The notes beneath the pieces were generated by a model. It saw nothing but the letters and a program-made list of their open reading frames with translations. It was not told the DNA's origin and ran no database searches. Positions 19,184 to 29,500 of a DNA stretch of 64,000 nt are shown here, piece after piece (positions within the stretch are counted from its first letter, which is position 1; each line of letters starts with the position of its first letter). The DNA comes from Vibrio rarus. GTDB lineage: Bacteria > Pseudomonadota > Gammaproteobacteria > Enterobacterales > Vibrionaceae. A program made the position numbers and the translations under genes. The stretch covers positions 1,240,001 through 1,304,000 of the forward strand of contig NZ_AP024900.1 in assembly GCF_024347075.1 (NCBI RefSeq), written 5' to 3'.

Positions 19184-19705
19184 ATGGATATTGTTCATGA
19201 AATTGATGTGACAAACCAACAGCATCAAGCCATCACAAAAGTGAGAAATCAAGCATTTCCAGAGCATCAAGTACCTCGCTCTTATTATAAGCAGTTACCG
19301 CATATGCGAGCCTTAGAATACAAAAATGGTGAGTTAATTGGCTATCTTGGGTTGGATTATCGAGTGATGAAGGTGGCGGATACTGTGTATACCGTGCTTG
19401 GCATCATCGATTTTTGTGTGGCAAAGCCATATCGTTCACAAGGTGTGGGATCAGCCATGCTTGCTGAGGTGGCAGCATTTGCCGAGAAGAAAAACGTCGA
19501 CTTTATTACCCTTATTTCAGAGCATCATCAGTTTTATTGCGCACGAGGCTATCAGCAGGTTTCAGCCATCAACTCATGGTTGAGAGTGGATGAACATACC
19601 AACTATGGAGTGGCGGTAGAATTTCTCGACCAATTGTACGTCAAACCCATTAGTGGCCGAGAGTGGGAGTGTGGTCATGTCGAGTGGTTAGGGTATATGT
19701 ATTAG
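19184..19705 (+). CDS. GNAT family N-acetyltransferase
   Basis: 173 aa. TVYTVLGIIDFCVAKPYRSQGVGSAML is the acetyl-CoA-binding motif A of GNAT enzymes (R-x-x-G-V-G), followed by HHQFYCARGYQQV, the usual final helix and strand. The substrate is unknown. It resembles AAC(2')-like general acetyltransferases in layout, but resistance cannot be inferred. Of the 247 bases upstream nothing specific is recognised. Confidence 0.83.
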   Translation: MDIVHEIDVTNQQHQAITKVRNQAFPEHQVPRSYYKQLPHMRALEYKNGELIGYLGLDYRVMKVADTVYTVLGIIDFCVAKPYRSQGVGSAMLAEVAAFAEKKNVDFITLISEHHQFYCARGYQQVSAINSWLRVDEHTNYGVAVEFLDQLYVKPISGREWECGHVEWLGYMY

Positions 19706-19827
19706 CGTAGCCTTCTATAGCGCTAAAATAGAGTGACGACTCGAGTAGACCCAGTCTCACGCAGAATATATGAGTATCAAAAAGCGAGGTATAACAAAAA
19801 CACCTCGCAGAGAGTTAAGGAGCGGAA

Positions 19828-20427
19828 ATGAAGCCAACAGATATTGGGCTTGCCTATGATCAAATTACTGAGCGATGGAGTGACGAGCTATTTAATCGTA
19901 ATAATGGTATCGCGCAACATGAAAGAGCCATTGCATTTAGCGAAAAAAGAGGCAAAGCGTTGGACATCGGATGCGGTTGTACCGGACGATTTATCCAATT
20001 ATTGCAAGAGAAAGGTTTTCAGCCTTCAGGCATCGATGTGTCCACAAAAATGATCCAATTAGCCCGTCAGCGCCATCCTGATGTGAGGTTTATTCATGCT
20101 GATATTTGCGAATATGCATTGCCTGAAAAATACGATTTTATTACTGCTTGGGATAGTTTGTGGCATGTACCGTTAGCGCAACAAAGTCATGTCTTACGCA
20201 AAGTCGTGGCCAGTTTAAATAACGCAGGCTTGTTTATTTTCTCTTTTGGCGGAACCAAAGAGCCTGACGCACATACCAATCAAATTATGGGGCCGGAAGT
20301 GTATTATGCGTCATTAGGCATTAACGGGATTATCAAGTTGATGATGGATCTTGGCTGCATCATTCGCCATGTAGAGTATGACCAGTACCCCGAGATGCAC
20401 ACGTACATGATTGTCGAGAAACCCTAA
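19828..20427 (+). CDS. Class I SAM-dependent methyltransferase
   Basis: 199 aa. Motif I is KALDIGCGCTGRF (near residue 47), followed by GIDVSTKMIQLARQRHP (motif post-I), FIHADICEY (motif II) and FDFI/AWDSLWHV-type motif IV. It is a small methyltransferase of unknown target. AAGGAGCGG precedes the ATG. A hairpin (GCGAGGT ... ACCTCGC, 19783-19807) lies just before the gene but has no T-run. Confidence 0.85.
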   Translation: MKPTDIGLAYDQITERWSDELFNRNNGIAQHERAIAFSEKRGKALDIGCGCTGRFIQLLQEKGFQPSGIDVSTKMIQLARQRHPDVRFIHADICEYALPEKYDFITAWDSLWHVPLAQQSHVLRKVVASLNNAGLFIFSFGGTKEPDAHTNQIMGPEVYYASLGINGIIKLMMDLGCIIRHVEYDQYPEMHTYMIVEKP

Positions 20428-20936
20428 GTGAGCCGATGCTAAAAGCCACTGATTAGTGGATGCAGAAAAGAGCGATACAGAGGCAAATGAGTTTGAAAAT
20501 GTCACTGTTTTGCGGTCAATTGTGTGTGTAAAGAATAGTGTAATAGATTCATATCAAAAGCAAGTTTTGCAAAAGGTGGCGTTATTCAATGCATTTTCCG
20601 ACACAACAAAGCTAGCGAAAGCATTACAATAACCCTCTGAATTAAATAAGAAAATGACACTTTTTATTAAACTTTTCCCTCAATAAAAACACCTTACTCG
20701 ATAAAAATTAACGTAAATTTACTTGAATTTTCTAAGTATCTAATTCTTATAAATTTTTTACAAAAAAAGTTGGCGAAACTGAAAACCTTGTCATACACTT
20801 TCGATCGAGTCATCAATATGTAGTTGATTGTAGTGACAAATTTTAGGAGCTGTCGTTGGTTTCATTTTTAATGAAGCCTAGGGGTAAAAACTACTCCAGC
20901 GTAGCAATTAGTTCACCTAGCTTTGAGGAAAGTTTT
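20428..20936. other. Long AT-rich gap before ihfA
   Basis: 509 bases with no gene seen. It presumably carries the ihfA promoter and leader; a hairpin TTCATTTTTAATGAA lies near 20861-20875. No riboswitch or small RNA was recognised. Confidence 0.5.
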
Positions 20937-21239
20937 ATGGCGCTCACCAAGGCCGATTTGGCTGAAAACCTGTTTGAAAATCTTGGATATAGTAAACGGG
21001 ATGCCAAGGAAACCGTGGAAGTTTTTTTCGAAGAAATTCGTAAATCACTTGAAAGTGGCGAACAGGTAAAACTGTCTGGATTCGGCAACTTTGATCTGAG
21101 AGACAAGAAAGAACGACCAGGTCGCAACCCGAAAACAGGCGAAGATATACCTATTTCCGCACGTCGTGTGGTCACATTTAGACCCGGACAAAAGCTGAAA
21201 GCTCGCGTTGAAGAGCTGAAGAAAGACGACATTAAATAG
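20937..21239 (+). CDS. ihfA: Integration host factor alpha subunit
   Basis: 100 aa beginning [20 protein letters not shown], with the DNA-binding arm segment [20 protein letters not shown], close to E. coli IhfA (99 aa). With IhfB it bends DNA at specific sites for replication, recombination and transcription. The start at 20937 follows GAGGAAAG; an upstream in-frame ATG at 20856 adds non-homologous residues. In E. coli ihfA directly follows pheT in one operon; here a terminator and about 6.9 kb of other genes intervene, so it must use its own promoter. Confidence 0.96.
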   Translation: MALTKADLAENLFENLGYSKRDAKETVEVFFEEIRKSLESGEQVKLSGFGNFDLRDKKERPGRNPKTGEDIPISARRVVTFRPGQKLKARVEELKKDDIK

Positions 21240-21265
21240 TCAATTTGCTATTTATAAGTCAATAA

Positions 21266-21293
21266 AAAAAAAGAGGTCTTAAGACCTCTTTTT
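21266..21293. terminator. Bidirectional terminator between ihfA and purT
   Basis: AAAAAGAGGTCTT and AAGACCTCTTTTT form an uninterrupted palindrome with A- and T-runs on both sides, serving the convergent ihfA and purT. Confidence 0.9.
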
Positions 21294-21300
21294 AGTTTTT

Positions 21301-21339
21301 AACAAGCTAGAATGACCCGTTATTTAGAACGATTAGTAT
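21301..21339. repeat. Partial MITE-like repeat at the purT 3' end
   Basis: AACAAGCTAGAATG, then A/C, CCCGTTATTTAG, then A/C, ACGATT and (A/G)GTAT match the end of the full element at 58952-59060 over 39 bases with three differences. Only one end of the element is present. It overlaps the last codons and the stop of purT. Confidence 0.75.
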
Positions 21340-22510
21340 AATGGATATGGATTTTTTTGGCCGCTTCAAGGGCTGTATCCACCGCCAGTGTCGTATCCGT
21401 TGCGCGACTTAAAATGACCCCCAAACGACGGCGTCCATCAATATCAGGCTTACCAAAAAGACGGATCTGCGTATCGGCAGTACTGATAGCTTCGTCAATT
21501 CCCGTATATGACAAATTATTTGAGGTACCCTGACCAAGGATAACCGCAGACGCTGCAGGACCCACTTGTCGGATAGCATTGATTGGGTTGCCAGTGAAGG
21601 CACGAACATGCAAAGCAAACTCTGACATATCTTGAGAGATCATCGTTACCATACCTGTATCGTGTGGGCGTGGGGACACTTCGTTAAAGATAACTTTATC
21701 GCCCTTAATGAAGAGCTCTACACCAAATAGGCCATAACCCCCCAGCGCGTTAACAATCTGCTCAGCAACGTATTCAGCGGCTTTAATCGCCACTTCTGAC
21801 ATTTGTTGCGGTTGCCAAGATTCACGATAGTCGCCATCTTCTTGACGATGACCGATAGGAGCACAGAAGTGAACACCATCCACAGCACGCACCGTTAATA
21901 GGGTAATTTCGTAATCAAAATCAATAAAGCCTTCAACAATGACGCGTCCTTCACCACTGCGACCTCCATCTTGAGAATGTTCCCAAGCCTTAGCGACATC
22001 TTGCTCTGAGCGAATGACACTCTGACCTTTACCCGATGAGCTCATTACTGGCTTCACCACGCACGGCATGCCCACGGCCTCGACCGCTTGGCTAAATTGT
22101 GCAAAAGTATCGGCAAATTGATAGTTTGAGGTGTTAAGGCTCAGCTCTTCGGCAGCCAAGCGGCGAATGCCTTCTCTATCCATAGTCAGCTGGGTCGCAC
22201 GTGCGTTAGGGACAATGGTAGTACCTTGTTTTTCCAACTCAACTAAAGTATCAGTGGCAATGGCTTCAATTTCAGGAACAATATAGTCAGGTTTTTCTTG
22301 AGCAACAATTTCAGATAGTCGTTGACCATCTAGCATATCAAGTACATAGCTACGGTGAGCCACTTGCATAGCCGGTGCATTTTGATAGCGATCACAGGCA
22401 ATAACTTCAATACCCAAACGCTGACATTCAATAGCCACTTCTTTGCCTAATTCACCCGAACCTAGCAATAAAACTTTTGTTGCACCTGATGCTGTAGCCG
22501 TACCCAACAT
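21320..22510 (-). CDS. purT: Formate-dependent phosphoribosylglycinamide formyltransferase (GAR transformylase 2)
   Basis: 396 aa of the ATP-grasp superfamily. [17 protein letters not shown] opens the N-terminal domain, then [10 protein letters not shown] (ATP-binding loop) and [16 protein letters not shown] (metal-binding region) follow. It makes formyl-GAR from GAR, formate and ATP in purine synthesis. A PurR-like box lies 56-71 bases upstream. The C-terminal residues HYTNRSK and the stop are written in a dispersed repeat sequence, so the native end may have been replaced. The core is complete, so activity is likely. Confidence 0.95.
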   Translation of the reverse strand: MLGTATASGATKVLLLGSGELGKEVAIECQRLGIEVIACDRYQNAPAMQVAHRSYVLDMLDGQRLSEIVAQEKPDYIVPEIEAIATDTLVELEKQGTTIVPNARATQLTMDREGIRRLAAEELSLNTSNYQFADTFAQFSQAVEAVGMPCVVKPVMSSSGKGQSVIRSEQDVAKAWEHSQDGGRSGEGRVIVEGFIDFDYEITLLTVRAVDGVHFCAPIGHRQEDGDYRESWQPQQMSEVAIKAAEYVAEQIVNALGGYGLFGVELFIKGDKVIFNEVSPRPHDTGMVTMISQDMSEFALHVRAFTGNPINAIRQVGPAASAVILGQGTSNNLSYTGIDEAISTADTQIRLFGKPDIDGRRRLGVILSRATDTTLAVDTALEAAKKIHIHYTNRSK

Positions 22511-22565
22511 AACATTTCCTTAAGACGATAATTTTTTTTAAGGATCATACTGAAATTTTCGCAGG

Positions 22566-22581
22566 GCGCAATCGTTTGCAT
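22566..22581. promoter_or_regulatory. PurR operator for purT
   Basis: GCGCAATCGTTTGCAT matches the PurR consensus ACGCAAACGTTTGCGT at 13 of 16 positions and lies in the purT promoter region. purT is a PurR target in E. coli. Confidence 0.65.
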
Positions 22582-22655
22582 GGTGATATTGAGGATATTT
22601 TTGTAAGGACACCGCAACCAAGGTTGCAGTGCCAGTAAATCGTGCTTTAGCGGTG

Positions 22656-23549
22656 TTAAGGGGTGAGGGTAATGTAGCTTAGTGCAATGTCAGGATTGAG
22701 TGTATTAAGGGTGCTTTGCGTTTCAGCTAAATGAGAGCAAGAGGCATTATGGATCTCCGCAAGAGCGACGTCATTAATCTCAGAAAATGCCTTGCCTGCC
22801 ATTTGCAATTGCACCAGAGCCACTTGCAAAGGAGGTAAACTGGGATTAAAAGCAGCGTTTTCTGCGTAGCGACCGGTAAATATCTGACCATCTACCGTTT
22901 GTATTGCCACGCCGCTGAGATTGTTCGTATAAGGAGCATGGCTTTTATTGAGTGCTTCAACCGCCTTTTGCTGTAAAGGGGGCTCTTTTGTCAGCGAATA
23001 GCCATGTTCTACAACGGACATTAATTTACTGGAAATCCCCAGATCTTCAGGGCCAAACGATTCAGGTAAGTAGTGCTGTAAGCTCTTTTGTGAACCTTGA
23101 GGCAGTTGAATCATTAACTCTTTGGCGCAGGTCAACTCATTCATAAATTGGCGACAATGGCCACAAGGGCTGAAGTTAATGGTGATGTCAGTAATACCCA
23201 GTTCACCTTTCATCCACGCATGACTGATCGCCGATTGCTCTGCGTGCACGGTTTGGCCTAATTGAGTGCTCGCTATTTCTAAGTTTGCCCCAAAATATAA
23301 AGCCCCAGACGCACCTTTAACGATAGCGCCCACGTGAAAATGAGAAATGGGTGCCACAGAAAATGCCGCAGCAAAAGGCAGTAAAGAGACTTTTAATTGT
23401 TGCGCTGTTTGCTCTGTTGCTTGTTGAAGTTGTAGAAACTGCGTTTCACTGAGGACTCCAGCAAAAGAGGGGTCATTAAAAATGCTTTTGAACACCTCAA
23501 CTTGGGAGGAGGGAAGTTCATTGTACAGTGGGTTAAAGCGCTGACTCAT
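22656..23549 (-). CDS. cdd: Cytidine deaminase (two-domain type)
   Basis: 297 aa, the long enterobacterial/Vibrio form with a catalytic N-terminal and a broken C-terminal deaminase domain. Zinc ligands and the catalytic glutamate are in [13 protein letters not shown] and [13 protein letters not shown], and [15 protein letters not shown] marks the second domain. It deaminates cytidine and deoxycytidine in pyrimidine salvage. The ATG at 23549 is preferred over a TTG two codons upstream. A LacI-family operator-like site lies about 75-90 bases upstream. Confidence 0.95.
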   Translation of the reverse strand: MSQRFNPLYNELPSSQVEVFKSIFNDPSFAGVLSETQFLQLQQATEQTAQQLKVSLLPFAAAFSVAPISHFHVGAIVKGASGALYFGANLEIASTQLGQTVHAEQSAISHAWMKGELGITDITINFSPCGHCRQFMNELTCAKELMIQLPQGSQKSLQHYLPESFGPEDLGISSKLMSVVEHGYSLTKEPPLQQKAVEALNKSHAPYTNNLSGVAIQTVDGQIFTGRYAENAAFNPSLPPLQVALVQLQMAGKAFSEINDVALAEIHNASCSHLAETQSTLNTLNPDIALSYITLTP

Positions 23550-23621
23550 TACCAATACCTATCCTAAAAATCATGTACATAGCATAGTGTAACTGATTAA
23601 GAATAGGGAGAGGCTTAGCCT

Positions 23622-23637
23622 GCGCAAACGGTTTCGC
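23622..23637. promoter_or_regulatory. PurR/LacI-family operator-like site upstream of cdd
   Basis: GCGCAAACGGTTTCGC keeps the CGCAAACG...TTTCG core of PurR boxes. It is nested in a larger dyad (arms AGCCTGCGC and GCGCAGG-A-GGCT, about 23616-23660). E. coli cdd is controlled by the related CytR, so which regulator acts here is open. Confidence 0.45.
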
Positions 23638-23726
23638 TCACATCCATTCGCGCAGGAGGCTTTTGCTATGGTTTTAAATGACGTTTTATTGCGAAAATCA
23701 AACCATGAGCTGGACCGTTATGGCAA

Positions 23727-24404
23727 CTAGCTCGCTAGCCAAAGCATAAAGGTCATAACAAATGGCGCTAAAATCGAGGTGATAACACCACACAACACTA
23801 AGGCCAAAGAGCTAAAAGCGGCGTCTTTTTGATTATGCTCAAAGGCTGTAGCCGTGCCCAAAGCATGACTCACTGTACCCATGGTGAGCCCTTTGGCAAT
23901 GGGGTGTTTAATTTTTAATATGCCATAAACGGGATAAGCCAATAAAGAACCGGTAAGGCCCGCCATTAGTACTAACATCGCTGCCACTGCAGGTTCACCG
24001 CCAAGTTCGGTGGAGACTTGCATGGCAATCGCTGTGGTGACTGATTTGCCCATAATGCTGGCCAGCAGTTGAGAGTCGGCACCGAGCATGACGGCCAAAG
24101 AGCCTGCAGTGAGCATGGAGCCTAAACTACCAATGACACAAGTGGTCAGAATAAGCTTCCACTTAGCACGAATTTCACTGAGCTGTTCATACAGAGGATA
24201 GGCCAATGCCACAACCGCCGGTTGCAATAGATGCTGAATCACCAAGTTGCCGTCATAGTAAGTTGTAAAGGGTATTTTGAACAACAGCAAAAACGGAATG
24301 ATTATCGCCAAACTGATTAACAGAGGATTGGCTAAAGGATGATGCGCTTTTTGCGCGATGAACTTTGCAATAAAGTAAACAACGATGCTGAGTAAGAGCC
24401 ACAT
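23727..24404 (-). CDS. yohK: LrgB/YohK family membrane protein
   Basis: 225 aa, almost entirely hydrophobic with about seven membrane segments. Conserved family stretches are LLQPAVVALAYPLYEQ, SIMGKSVTTAIAMQVS and MGTVSHALGTATAFE. LrgB/CidB partners of holin-like LrgA/CidA have been linked to murein hydrolase control and to transport of small organic acids such as glycolate or pyruvate. It starts one base after the yohJ stop, with AAGGAG inside the yohJ end, so the pair is translationally coupled. Confidence 0.9.
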   Translation of the reverse strand: MWLLLSIVVYFIAKFIAQKAHHPLANPLLISLAIIIPFLLLFKIPFTTYYDGNLVIQHLLQPAVVALAYPLYEQLSEIRAKWKLILTTCVIGSLGSMLTAGSLAVMLGADSQLLASIMGKSVTTAIAMQVSTELGGEPAVAAMLVLMAGLTGSLLAYPVYGILKIKHPIAKGLTMGTVSHALGTATAFEHNQKDAAFSSLALVLCGVITSILAPFVMTFMLWLAS

Positions 24405-24405
24405 A

Positions 24406-24768
24406 TTATTGCTCCTTACTGAGTATTTTGTCTAATGCAAGGGACAGAACCACAAGCACAAAAAGACTGCCAAGCACAATACTCACTAAAATGGCCAAAG
24501 CGTTATCAAGAAGAATATGGTAGTGATTTATTAACCCGGCACTGATTGGGATAAACAGCAAAATCATATAGCGAATAAGTAAAGAGGCACTCGGTTGTAC
24601 CCAGTGCGGTTTGACCACACCACTGACTAACGCAGAAAATAAAATGAGCAAACCAATAACACTACCAGGTACGGAAAGGGCAAAGAATTCTTGAATCCAT
24701 TCGCCAGCCATTAGCGATAGGGCAATTAATCCTGCACTGAGGAGGTAAAAGAAAGCTTTGCTAATCAT
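24406..24768 (-). CDS. yohJ: LrgA/YohJ holin-like protein
   Basis: 120 aa with four predicted membrane segments. SVPGSVIGLLILF and LLFIPISAGLINHY are the CidA/LrgA family signatures. It forms a two-component membrane system with YohK. The start at 24768 lies four bases after the sbcB stop; a GTG at 24810 would overlap sbcB and add a polar extension before the first membrane helix, so it is rejected. The ribosome binding site is weak, and coupling to sbcB is possible. Confidence 0.88.
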   Translation of the reverse strand: MISKAFFYLLSAGLIALSLMAGEWIQEFFALSVPGSVIGLLILFSALVSGVVKPHWVQPSASLLIRYMILLFIPISAGLINHYHILLDNALAILVSIVLGSLFVLVVLSLALDKILSKEQ

Positions 24769-24772
24769 ATTT

Positions 24773-26188
24773 TTAAGAAACCAATTGTGTAACGTAAGTG
24801 TAAAGCGCACGAATAATCTTCACTTTGCGCTCATCACCTTGATGTTGAGAGACCAAGTTTTCTAAGTTTAACATGTAATTTGGTAGCTCTTTCTCGAACT
24901 TATCTCTACAGTAACGCAACCATTGTTTCTGTTCTTGATCGGTTAAAGTATGGAAGTAATTTCTTGCTCTAAAATTAAACAGTAATGGAGCGATTCTTTG
25001 ATCGGACACTTGAATGTCGAGGGCTCCTAACACTTCAGGCTTAGCTTGGCGAATGATCTGCATTTGCGCTTTGTCTGAAGGTGAGAAAAAACCGTTGTAC
25101 AATTGCTCATCGACATTGTCATTGGTGACAAAGGTTCGAGGTTCAGCAAATACTCGATCGAGCTTTTCTCTAATTTGCGGGTGCTGTAATAACGCTTGTT
25201 GGTTATTTAAACACTGCTGTTTATCAATTTGAGTACGCTGGGTTGCCTCAGCGGTTAACACACCAATAGGGGCCAAAATAGGGCACTTGTTCAGGTGGAT
25301 CAGTTTTACGGGAATAGGTAACTGATCCGGTTCAAGATCATCTCGTTTGGTATAAAGGCGTGCTTTGATTTGTTCGGCGTTCAAATCAATTAGCGGGCTG
25401 ATATCTTGGGTGAGATCAACAGCAATGAGTGCCTTGGTGGCGGTCCACCCTACAGGCGCCACTAACGCCGTCTTTAAGTGTTGTTGGCTTAACATTCCAG
25501 AGACATGCACTAAAGGCGCCATAGTCACAACATCTATTAATGTGTTGAGCTTTTGTTTGCCTCTGTGCTTATAGAAAAAATCAAACAGTTTAGGTTGAGC
25601 AAGTTTGACCTTTTTTGCCATCTCTATAGTGGCATATACATCGGCCATGGCGTCATGAGCATTACTGTGTTCGATGCCGTTTGCTTGCGAAAGGTGCTCT
25701 AAACGAAAGCTGGTTTGCCCATCGTCATTTTTTGGCCACTCAATCCCTGCGGGGCGCAAGGCGTGACAAGCGCGCATCACATCGAGAAGATCCCATCGTG
25801 AGTTGCCATTTTTATAGCTCCACTCGTAAGGTTCTATAAAGTTTCGATAACAGGTATAGCGGGTCACTTCATCATCAAAGCGAACACTGTTATAGCCAAG
25901 GGTACAGGTATTGGCACGGCTCATTTGTTGGTGAATTGCGGCGATAAACTCAGGTTCAGAAAGACCCTCTTGCATCGCTTTTTGCGGGGTGATCCCTGTC
26001 ACCAGTGCCGCTTCAGGGGTGGGTAAGTAGTCGGCTGGAGGGCGACAATAAATGACCAACGGCTCGCCTATGACATTCAGATCGGCATCGGTACGCACAC
26101 CTGCAAACTGGCAAGGTCTGTCTTTAGCAGGACTGACCCCCCAGGTTTCATAATCAAAGAAAAAGAATGTGGGTTGGTCCATTTGCAT
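24773..26188 (-). CDS. sbcB: Exodeoxyribonuclease I
   Basis: 471 aa matching E. coli ExoI. The DEDDh exonuclease domain starts with FFFFDYETWG (Asp12, Glu14), with LGYNSVRFDDEVTRY and NAHDAMADVYATIEMA (the His and last Asp). An SH3-like and a C-terminal helical domain follow (NFRARNYFHTL). It degrades single-stranded DNA 3' to 5' and binds SSB. yohJ begins four bases after its stop. The window also holds ssb and sbcCD, its functional partners. Confidence 0.95.
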   Translation of the reverse strand: MQMDQPTFFFFDYETWGVSPAKDRPCQFAGVRTDADLNVIGEPLVIYCRPPADYLPTPEAALVTGITPQKAMQEGLSEPEFIAAIHQQMSRANTCTLGYNSVRFDDEVTRYTCYRNFIEPYEWSYKNGNSRWDLLDVMRACHALRPAGIEWPKNDDGQTSFRLEHLSQANGIEHSNAHDAMADVYATIEMAKKVKLAQPKLFDFFYKHRGKQKLNTLIDVVTMAPLVHVSGMLSQQHLKTALVAPVGWTATKALIAVDLTQDISPLIDLNAEQIKARLYTKRDDLEPDQLPIPVKLIHLNKCPILAPIGVLTAEATQRTQIDKQQCLNNQQALLQHPQIREKLDRVFAEPRTFVTNDNVDEQLYNGFFSPSDKAQMQIIRQAKPEVLGALDIQVSDQRIAPLLFNFRARNYFHTLTDQEQKQWLRYCRDKFEKELPNYMLNLENLVSQHQGDERKVKIIRALYTYVTQLVS

Positions 26189-26593
26189 AAAAATCGTCCA
26201 AAAATCAGTAGGTTGTTAGTTAGTATACCAAGGGCTGTCAGTTTGCGCGCTTTAATAGCGCAGAAAAACAGGTAGCAAAAGGCAAAAACGTCAGATCAAG
26301 CGCTCGGCGACATTGATAATAATAACGGCAAAACAGTGCCTTACGATGGGAGCTATTAGACCACCCCATGAAATGGATAGCAAACCTGTTGCCCTATATG
26401 AGGCAGAGGTAACGACGCTCAATAGAAATAGTGAGACGATAAACAGTAGTGAGTAAGGGCGGCTACCAATGAAAAGAATCTAAGCCAAACAGATCTTGAG
26501 ATAGGAGGAAAACCGAGTGCCTGCCATTGTCTTAGCAGACACTCGGTGATGCGCTCTATAACAGATATATAGCGCAGATTAGCTCTAAGAAAG
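26189..26593. other. Gap between sbcB and the AcfD gene
   Basis: 405 bases with no gene seen. It contains the terminator of the AcfD-type gene at 26512-26547 and must hold the sbcB promoter near its left end. Confidence 0.5.
26512..26547 (-). terminator. Terminator of the AcfD-type gene
   Basis: On the minus strand ACCGAGTGTCTGC pairs with GCAGGCACTCGGT around ten bases, followed by TTTT. Confidence 0.75.
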
Positions 26594-29500
26594 TTAGCGA
26601 GTTGACGGGGTTAGGGAGTCAATCAACAGAGGATCTTTTTGTGGCGTAGGGAGCTGCATTTGTGCCACTGTGTTTAGACCCTGCGCGCTGATGCCACCAC
26701 TATAAATGATGGCCCCTTGTGCGGTGTTCATCGCTTCTTCACCGACATTCCACTGCAAAAAGAAGTCACTGAGATCGTAGCCAGAGACATAGGAGCTGCA
26801 CACCATCAATAGATCTCCATCTGAGAGTCCTGTGACAGAGGCATCACAATAGTTTGTTCCATCTGTATCTTGGTTGTTACGTGCTAAGCGATGCATCAGT
26901 TTGATCATATTCCAGCCCTCATCATTGCCATATATAGAGGCTTTTTCACTCGATGGCTGGCTGTCATACCAATGATTAATACTAAAATGTGATTTTGCCC
27001 AGATTTTTAACTGTCCAAACATAATCAAACGCACACCCGCATCGCCATTGGCCCACGCATGCCTCGCATTTCTCTCGAGCCAATGTGGTGCTTTTTGGAT
27101 TTCAAAGACAATGCGATCCATTCTCGGGTTGTCATTGCGCCCTTCGAGTTCTTGCATATACAGGGCCAGTAAATTATTGGTGACCTCTGTCCCCCCTGTC
27201 ACATTGAAAGGGGCAGAGGCGAGGTTATGGCCCACTTCATGCCACAACAGCCAATCGTTTAATGGATCGGTGGGTACAGTGTTGCGCGCACTATCAAACG
27301 CCGAATTCATCACAGGATAACCTGAGTGCGCAGAGCCAATGGAAATTTGCACATCATTTACAAAGCGATGACGGAAGCCTTTTAGGTCGGCGTAAGTGTA
27401 ACGACGATGAGCCCCTTGCCAGTCATCACGCCCATAAAAGTCGCTAGCCGCATCAGCAAAACGATTCAAACCACTGACGAATGTAGCTAAATCCGTTTCA
27501 GTAACGTTGTTGACGTGGGTGGTGTAGACAAAAGATCCACTATCAATTTCGGCCATTTGTACTTGAGATTGTTGTGGTGTGGTTACCCAATGCCCCTCTT
27601 TAAACAGAGGTGCTTTCATCACGCCACTAAAGTGAAATTGGCTAGCGCCTGCCGATTCAAGAGGGCGTACATAAACGAGCCCACCATAAGGGGATTGGAT
27701 CTGGGTACTTCCTCCATCATGGAGAAAGGTTTTGGTCATTCGAGGCGGACGGTTTAAGTTGGTTTCATGTTGACTGCGTCCGGTAAGATCATCGGCAAAC
27801 ATAACAGTAATCTGTGCTTTAACGCCACCCGTGACTGTGCCAATTTCATGTTGAGGAAGCCATAATCCAGTGGATTGTGTATTACCCACGGTGTAGTTCA
27901 CCGCCGTGCCGTCTGTTTCAATGGTCACCGTTTCTGAGGTGGTGGCCAAAGTGGTTGGACGGGTAGGATAGGCGGTAGTATCTACCTTGATGCGGTAATC
28001 CCAAAATGAACGGCCAAGCATAATGCGCGTTAGCGGTTTTTCTTGGTAATTTAATGGATAGCTCGGGTTAACAAAGTGCGCCAGTTCCCCTTCGCCAATA
28101 ATCATATTGTTGGCGATTAAGGTATTTTTTAGCGATGGTGGGCAAGTGCCATTTCCAGCATAACTATCATTGGTATAACAATTCATAAACTCAATGAGAC
28201 GCTTAAAGCCAAGCTCATCTTGTGACTGAGGATCATAATAATAGTTATTGTTGTTCCATAACCAAGTAGACAAGTTATCGTAGGTTTGATTGAGCTCCGT
28301 AATGGCAAGTCGTTGCCCTAGCGCGCCTTTGCTTCGATAGTAGAGTTCATGATCGGCTAATGCTTGAATATTGTCCCCTAAGTTAGCCGCTTTCACCATA
28401 CTATTGGTTTGGAAGTAAATACGCTCAAAATCTTGGCGACCGTAGGCGCGCTCAAGAACGCCAGTGCCAGAACGAACTTCGATACAATTAAACTCATACT
28501 CATATTCATGAGTACACACTGGCATATCGGTAAAGGCGTGCTGCAATTCTTTAATCGCCGCTTCGCGCTCTTGTGCATTATTAACGCGGATCATCGCTCG
28601 CTTTGCGTCGACCTTGCCGTTTTCATCGGTCACTTCATAGGTAGGTACATGCAATGGTGTCGAGGCCATTTCATTGTCCGAGACCCAAGAGACACTACCA
28701 TCATCGTGTACGGTAAAAGGTTGCTTACCATTGGCTAAATTTTCAAAGTGTTGAATAACCACCACTTCTTTTTCTTGTTTATGATTTAAGGTTGGAGCGT
28801 TGTTACACCATCGTCCGTCTGGGGCGCAGAGACTTTGGCTGGTGGAGACCACACTTTGACCGCCAATAGAGACACCAGCGGCGTCCGCAAGACGTCCAAT
28901 GGGCTCAGGGTTAGCGCTTTCAATGCCATCCATAAACAGCACATTACCTCCAGCATTGATATAGGTAATTAGCGCGGTAATATCTTCTTGAGAGAGATGC
29001 GGTTCATCTAAGTTGGCCGAGTTATTAGAAGGGTTAAGCTTATAGGCTTGCAAAATGAGTATCGGCGTTTCTACGGGATCAAGGGCGTGGTATTCGCCAG
29101 AAGCAATAGAATTAACAGCTTCTAAACCGTAACTGTCATGGATAAAGAAGTCATAACGCATCCCTGCGCTGACGTTTGCTTGAGAAAACGCAGCCTGTTT
29201 AATATTGCTAGCAACGGTTTTGTTTTCTGCATCAGAGAACCAGTCAAATAAGTTGCTAAAATATTGCTGCATAGCGCCTTGATCTGAACGAGGATCATCG
29301 GAGGTGGCCACTGAGGTACAAATCCTTTGGCGACTGTCAATTTTCACTTCGTTAAAACTGTTCGCCCAAAATAGCTCAGGACAAGACAATATGGTGGGAT
29401 AGACCGAGTTCCCCATAAAAACGACTTTACCTTCGCCAATGAGTCCCGCAACAACAAAAGGCAAGCCATAGGTGACATTACTATCGGCCACTTTAGGGAT

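Noticed and set aside
19014..19214. 66-codon minus-strand frame upstream of the second GNAT gene
   Set aside because: It overlaps the start of the GNAT gene on the other strand, has no ribosome binding site and resembles nothing.
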